Source of the DNA: Anaerolineales bacterium
GTDB lineage: Bacteria; Chloroflexota; Anaerolineae; 4572-78; NAK82
Reading direction: 5' to 3'
Length of the DNA stretch: 15,129 nt
Assembly: GCA_024643945.1 (NCBI GenBank)
Contig: JAHELX010000074.1
Coordinates: forward strand, 1-15,129
Each line of letters begins with the position of its first letter. Position 1 is the stretch's first letter. The position numbers and the translations under genes are program-made. This document shows, one piece after another, positions 13,257 to 15,129 of the stretch. The notes under the pieces are model-generated. The model searched no databases and was not told the DNA's origin. It saw only the letters and a list, made by a program, of their open reading frames with translations.

Positions 13257-13361
13257 TGAAGTCCCACGTCAGTGGGGTGAAATCCCGCCTGAGCGGGGCC
13301 AAGTCCCGGACCTGTGGAGCGAAGTCCAGCGATAGCAGGGCTAAGCCGCGTTCTACATTGG
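13257..13361 (+). repeat. 21-bp tandem repeat, four units plus a decayed fifth
   Basis: Units 13257-13277, 13278-13298, 13299-13319 and 13320-13340 share a GAAGTCC start and a GGGG or GGG end, with CCC-(about 9 nt)-GGG able to form a small stem. The unit at 13341-13361 keeps only the edges. There are no unique spacers, so this is not CRISPR. Unit 2 has a CCCGC-CTGA-GCGGG core very like that of the hypF insert at 1586-1654. Confidence 0.8.
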
Positions 13362-13447
13362 GTCCACAAATACGAAAATTTCGGGAAGCCAGGTAATCTG
13401 GCGGTCGAAGAAGCCGCCAACTGATTCTATCGCTTGCTTCTAGTGGG

Positions 13448-13478
13448 AATAGGGACTGCATCTCCTGCAGTCCCTATT
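13448..13478 (+). terminator. Perfect 13-bp hairpin, possible terminator
   Basis: AATAGGGACTGCA (13448-13460) and TGCAGTCCCTATT (13466-13478) pair perfectly around TCTCC. GTGTTTAGG follows on the plus strand, only a weak T-tract. It could end transcripts from the mevalonate cluster, whose last gene stops about 365 bp upstream, or end an RNA from 13190-13440. Confidence 0.55.
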
Positions 13479-13482
13479 GTGT

Positions 13483-13669
13483 TTAGGTCTCCAGTTCGGT
13501 GAGGTGGTTCCATTTGTAGTTGATGCTAAAGCTGCGGACCATAACGGCCCGCGCATAAGCCGCCGTCGGGTTTCGCAGTGATACTACCCACGAACCGAAA
13601 CACTATGAAACCATGGCCGGTACCAGTAAAACTCTCAATTAGGCGGTCGGCTTCATGCGAACGGCTCAT
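13483..13669 (-). pseudogene. Small broken reading frame (apparent frameshift), about 59 codons if joined
   Basis: On the minus strand an ATG at 13669 opens a 47-codon frame ending at 13526 (start MSRSHEADRLIESFTGTGHG). An overlapping frame, open from 13602 to a TAA at 13483-13485, reads RNPTAAYARAV, then SFSINYKWNHLTELET. Joining them near ATCACTGCGAAACCC (about 13575) gives one continuous, protein-like sequence of about 59 residues, which suggests one small gene or gene fragment with a single frameshift. I do not recognise the family. It may be the tail of a mobile-element protein. Confidence 0.4.
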
Positions 13670-13770
13670 ATAGTATCCGATAAATGCCGGATAATTGATG
13701 CTGTTTTATGCCAGAGCATGGGGAATGTAAAACAAATTACGCAGCCGCCCCCAAAGCATTCGGAAGAAGT

Positions 13771-14268
13771 CTAAACCCATCCTGCAACTATAGGAAGAAT
13801 AGCTCCAAGAAACATCAACGCCAAATAGAACCCAAGTTTCCAGCCCTTTTCTTTCAGTCTTTTAGTGTTGGCCATGATATCCAACACAGAGTATACCACG
13901 AATAACAATATGGTCGTGCCGACAAACCACCAGCTTGCCACTGAATAATTGCTGGTGTAAAGCATGATTGTCAGCGCGTTCAGAAGCATGATGTATCCCA
14001 ACGATAGTGTGGTCCACCCCAGGTGATCCCAGATAGGATATTCCCTCAAGTTACGATAACCAGTTTTCGCGTACGCCAGGGATGAGGTGACCAACAAGGG
14101 GGTGGCAGCGGCCAACTGTATGACCATCCAATCGCTGAATTTCTTGCCCGACAAACCCAATAATACTGAAAGTATGGTAATAGATGCTGCCGCCAGGATG
14201 TTGTTGATCTGGATGCGGTCGCTACCTTTGCCTCTCCCTAAATCTTGACGCATTTCCCTATGATCCAC
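13771..14268 (-). CDS. Hypothetical five-helix membrane protein
   Basis: The protein has 165 residues from GTG 14268 (TAGGAG 3 nt upstream) or 160 from ATG 14253; neither start has ideal spacing. Five hydrophobic segments, about residues 21-41, 47-67, 83-104, 109-132 and 143-163, mark an integral membrane protein. Charged loops include AKTGYRNLREYP and MANTKRLKEKGWK. I do not recognise a family and see no catalytic motif. It begins 19 nt after the stop of the TPR gene on the same strand, so the two are likely co-transcribed. AT content is clearly higher than in the genes to the left, which may mean a different origin. A link in function to the TPR protein is only inferred from spacing. Confidence 0.8.
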   Translation of the reverse strand: MDHREMRQDLGRGKGSDRIQINNILAAASITILSVLLGLSGKKFSDWMVIQLAAATPLLVTSSLAYAKTGYRNLREYPIWDHLGWTTLSLGYIMLLNALTIMLYTSNYSVASWWFVGTTILLFVVYSVLDIMANTKRLKEKGWKLGFYLALMFLGAILPIVAGWV

Positions 14269-14287
14269 AGACTCCTACCGCACTTCT

Positions 14288-15127
14288 TCAGTGATATTCC
14301 ATCAACCGCTGTGCCAATACAGAGAGATAGCCAAAGGCAATCTCGATCAGGTCGCGCTCGATGGCCAACACAGCCTCGAGGTCGAAAGCTTGGGAGTCTT
14401 GCAGTGCTTGAGTGGGGGCATCAAGGACAGTGGTTACAATGCGTAATGCTTCCAACTGCGACTTGACTACGGTGTACTTTGTCTCTGCCACACCCAACAG
14501 TTCTCTTGCCGTTTTAAGTTCTGTTTGAACTTGAGATACTTGCCCCCGAACTGCCGCTGCAGTGGCAAGGCCTACGTGCGCCAGTATCTCGTGTACTGGC
14601 AGGCCATTCAGAGCACGTTGACAGGCTTGTTCCGTTTCCCGCGGCCGTGCGCTGAGTTGCAGCCAGCCCAAGGCCAAGTGGGCGTCCCAGTTCCGATCCC
14701 AGACCTGTATCGCTTGCTGGTAGGTGGTCCTTGCCTCCTCTGCTCTGTTCTGCTTGCGGTAGAGGTGGCCAAGTGCCAACAGTGACTCGCTCTGTTCTTC
14801 GAAATCACGCAACTGTCGGAACGTATCTACTGCCTGCCGGTAGGCCGCTTCCGCCTCCTGGTACCGCTTGGCGGACCTCAGCACGCTCCCGATGTTGCAG
14901 GTGACGAAGGCAGCTCTGCCCGGTTGCTTCAGCGTCTCAAATACCTCCCGCGCCCGCTCGTACCACTCTATCGCCGCCTCCCACTGCTGGCGCTCCTCCT
15001 CCAGCACCCCCAGACTGTTGAGCGTCCACGCTTCCGCCACCCGGTCGCCCAGCTCGCGGTAGGCCTCGACCACCTGCCGGTACGTCTCCTCCGCCTCCTC
15101 GTACCGCTTGGCCTGCACCAGCACGTC
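14288..15127 (-). CDS. C-terminal part of a tetratricopeptide-repeat protein; 5' end outside window
   Basis: About 279 residues are visible and the frame is open to the window edge, so the GTG at 15124 is probably internal. The sequence is a chain of TPR units of about 40 residues with the kinesin-light-chain/NB-ARC-associated pattern: KRYEEAEETYRQVVEAYRELGD, EAAIEWYERAREVFETL, KRYQEAEAAYRQAVDTFRQL and EARTTYQQAIQVWDRN, followed by degenerate helices to the C-terminus. TPRs mediate protein contacts. Long proteins with this tail often carry an N-terminal NTPase or DNA-binding domain (STAND/LuxR-like), which would lie outside the window. Nothing here shows the effector or enzymatic part. The small membrane-protein gene follows after 19 nt. 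Confidence 0.88.
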   Translation of the reverse strand, partial: DVLVQAKRYEEAEETYRQVVEAYRELGDRVAEAWTLNSLGVLEEERQQWEAAIEWYERAREVFETLKQPGRAAFVTCNIGSVLRSAKRYQEAEAAYRQAVDTFRQLRDFEEQSESLLALGHLYRKQNRAEEARTTYQQAIQVWDRNWDAHLALGWLQLSARPRETEQACQRALNGLPVHEILAHVGLATAAAVRGQVSQVQTELKTARELLGVAETKYTVVKSQLEALRIVTTVLDAPTQALQDSQAFDLEAVLAIERDLIEIAFGYLSVLAQRLMEYH

Positions 15128-15129
15128 CC

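Larger units (their letters stand above)
13083..13770. other. 688-bp region without an intact gene: repeats, hairpins and a broken small frame
   Basis: The first 100 bases show nothing. From 13197 to 13478 there is a run of stem-loops, listed in part below, including a 21-bp tandem repeat and a strong final hairpin. From 13483 to 13669, two overlapping minus-strand frames look like one broken small gene. A small hairpin, TATCCG...CGGATA, lies near 13674-13693. No tRNA or rRNA is recognised. Confidence 0.6.

Noticed and set aside
13257..13361. Possible CRISPR array
   Set aside because: The 21-bp units are directly adjacent with no unique spacers and are degenerate; no cas genes lie nearby.
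13096..13461. 121-codon minus-strand frame with a 7-residue repeat (RRDFTPL-like)
   Set aside because: The heptad is simply the 21-bp repeat read in frame; the start has no spaced ribosome site, the start lies inside the perfect hairpin, and the rest shows no conserved pattern.
13540..13600. Possible integron attC-like site around CGGCCCGCGCATAAGCCGCC
   Set aside because: No paired core sites of the expected form were found, and the bases are better explained by the broken reading frame.

Overview
The window looks like chromosomal DNA of a Chloroflexota bacterium, probably Anaerolineae-like. This is inferred from style, not from a marker gene. The pointers are GC-rich genes, a C-terminal beta-domain of a type I associate with Chloroflexota membrane proteins (positions 2-541), an archaeal-type HMG-CoA synthase/thiolase/OB-fold set in an otherwise bacterial context, and many short palindromic or tandem repeats between, and even inside, genes.

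Layout. (1) 2-541: the 3' end of a gene cut by the window edge. (2) About 680-6029, plus strand: hypF-hypC-hypD-hypE behind a near-consensus extended -10 promoter. These genes make and insert the Fe(CN)2CO ligands of [NiFe]-hydrogenase: HypF and HypE make cyanide from carbamoyl phosphate, and HypC and HypD assemble the iron centre. No hydrogenase subunits, hypA, hypB or maturation protease lie in the window. (3) 6038-8383, minus strand: a large protein with the skeleton of a DUF1156-like DNA methylase. Its SAM-binding and catalytic motifs are degenerate, it has a four-cysteine zinc ribbon, and it ends in QLPLF, a sliding-clamp-binding type of pentapeptide. It converges tail-to-tail with hypE. 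(4) 8384-8917: a divergent intergenic region with a GC-rich hairpin array, opposing promoter-like signals, a terminator-like hairpin and a 175-bp MITE-like element.

(5) 8918-13082, plus strand: a four-gene early mevalonate-pathway cluster. It holds class II HMG-CoA reductase, archaeal-type HMG-CoA synthase, archaeal-type acetoacetyl-CoA thiolase and the zinc-ribbon/OB-fold DUF35 protein that scaffolds the last two in archaea. Together they would turn acetyl-CoA into mevalonate for isoprenoids. All expected catalytic residues are present. (6) 13083-13770: no intact gene. It holds a 21-bp tandem repeat, several hairpins, a strong terminal hairpin and a broken small reading frame. (7) 13771-15129, minus strand: a five-helix membrane protein downstream of a TPR protein that runs off the window.

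The most unusual features are four: intergenic-style repeats inserted in frame at domain linkers of hypF, related to the tandem repeat at 13257-13361; the degenerate methylase with a clamp-binding tail; the intact archaeal-type thiolase/synthase/OB-fold set in a bacterium; and the MITE-like element between the likely promoter and the HMG-CoA reductase gene.
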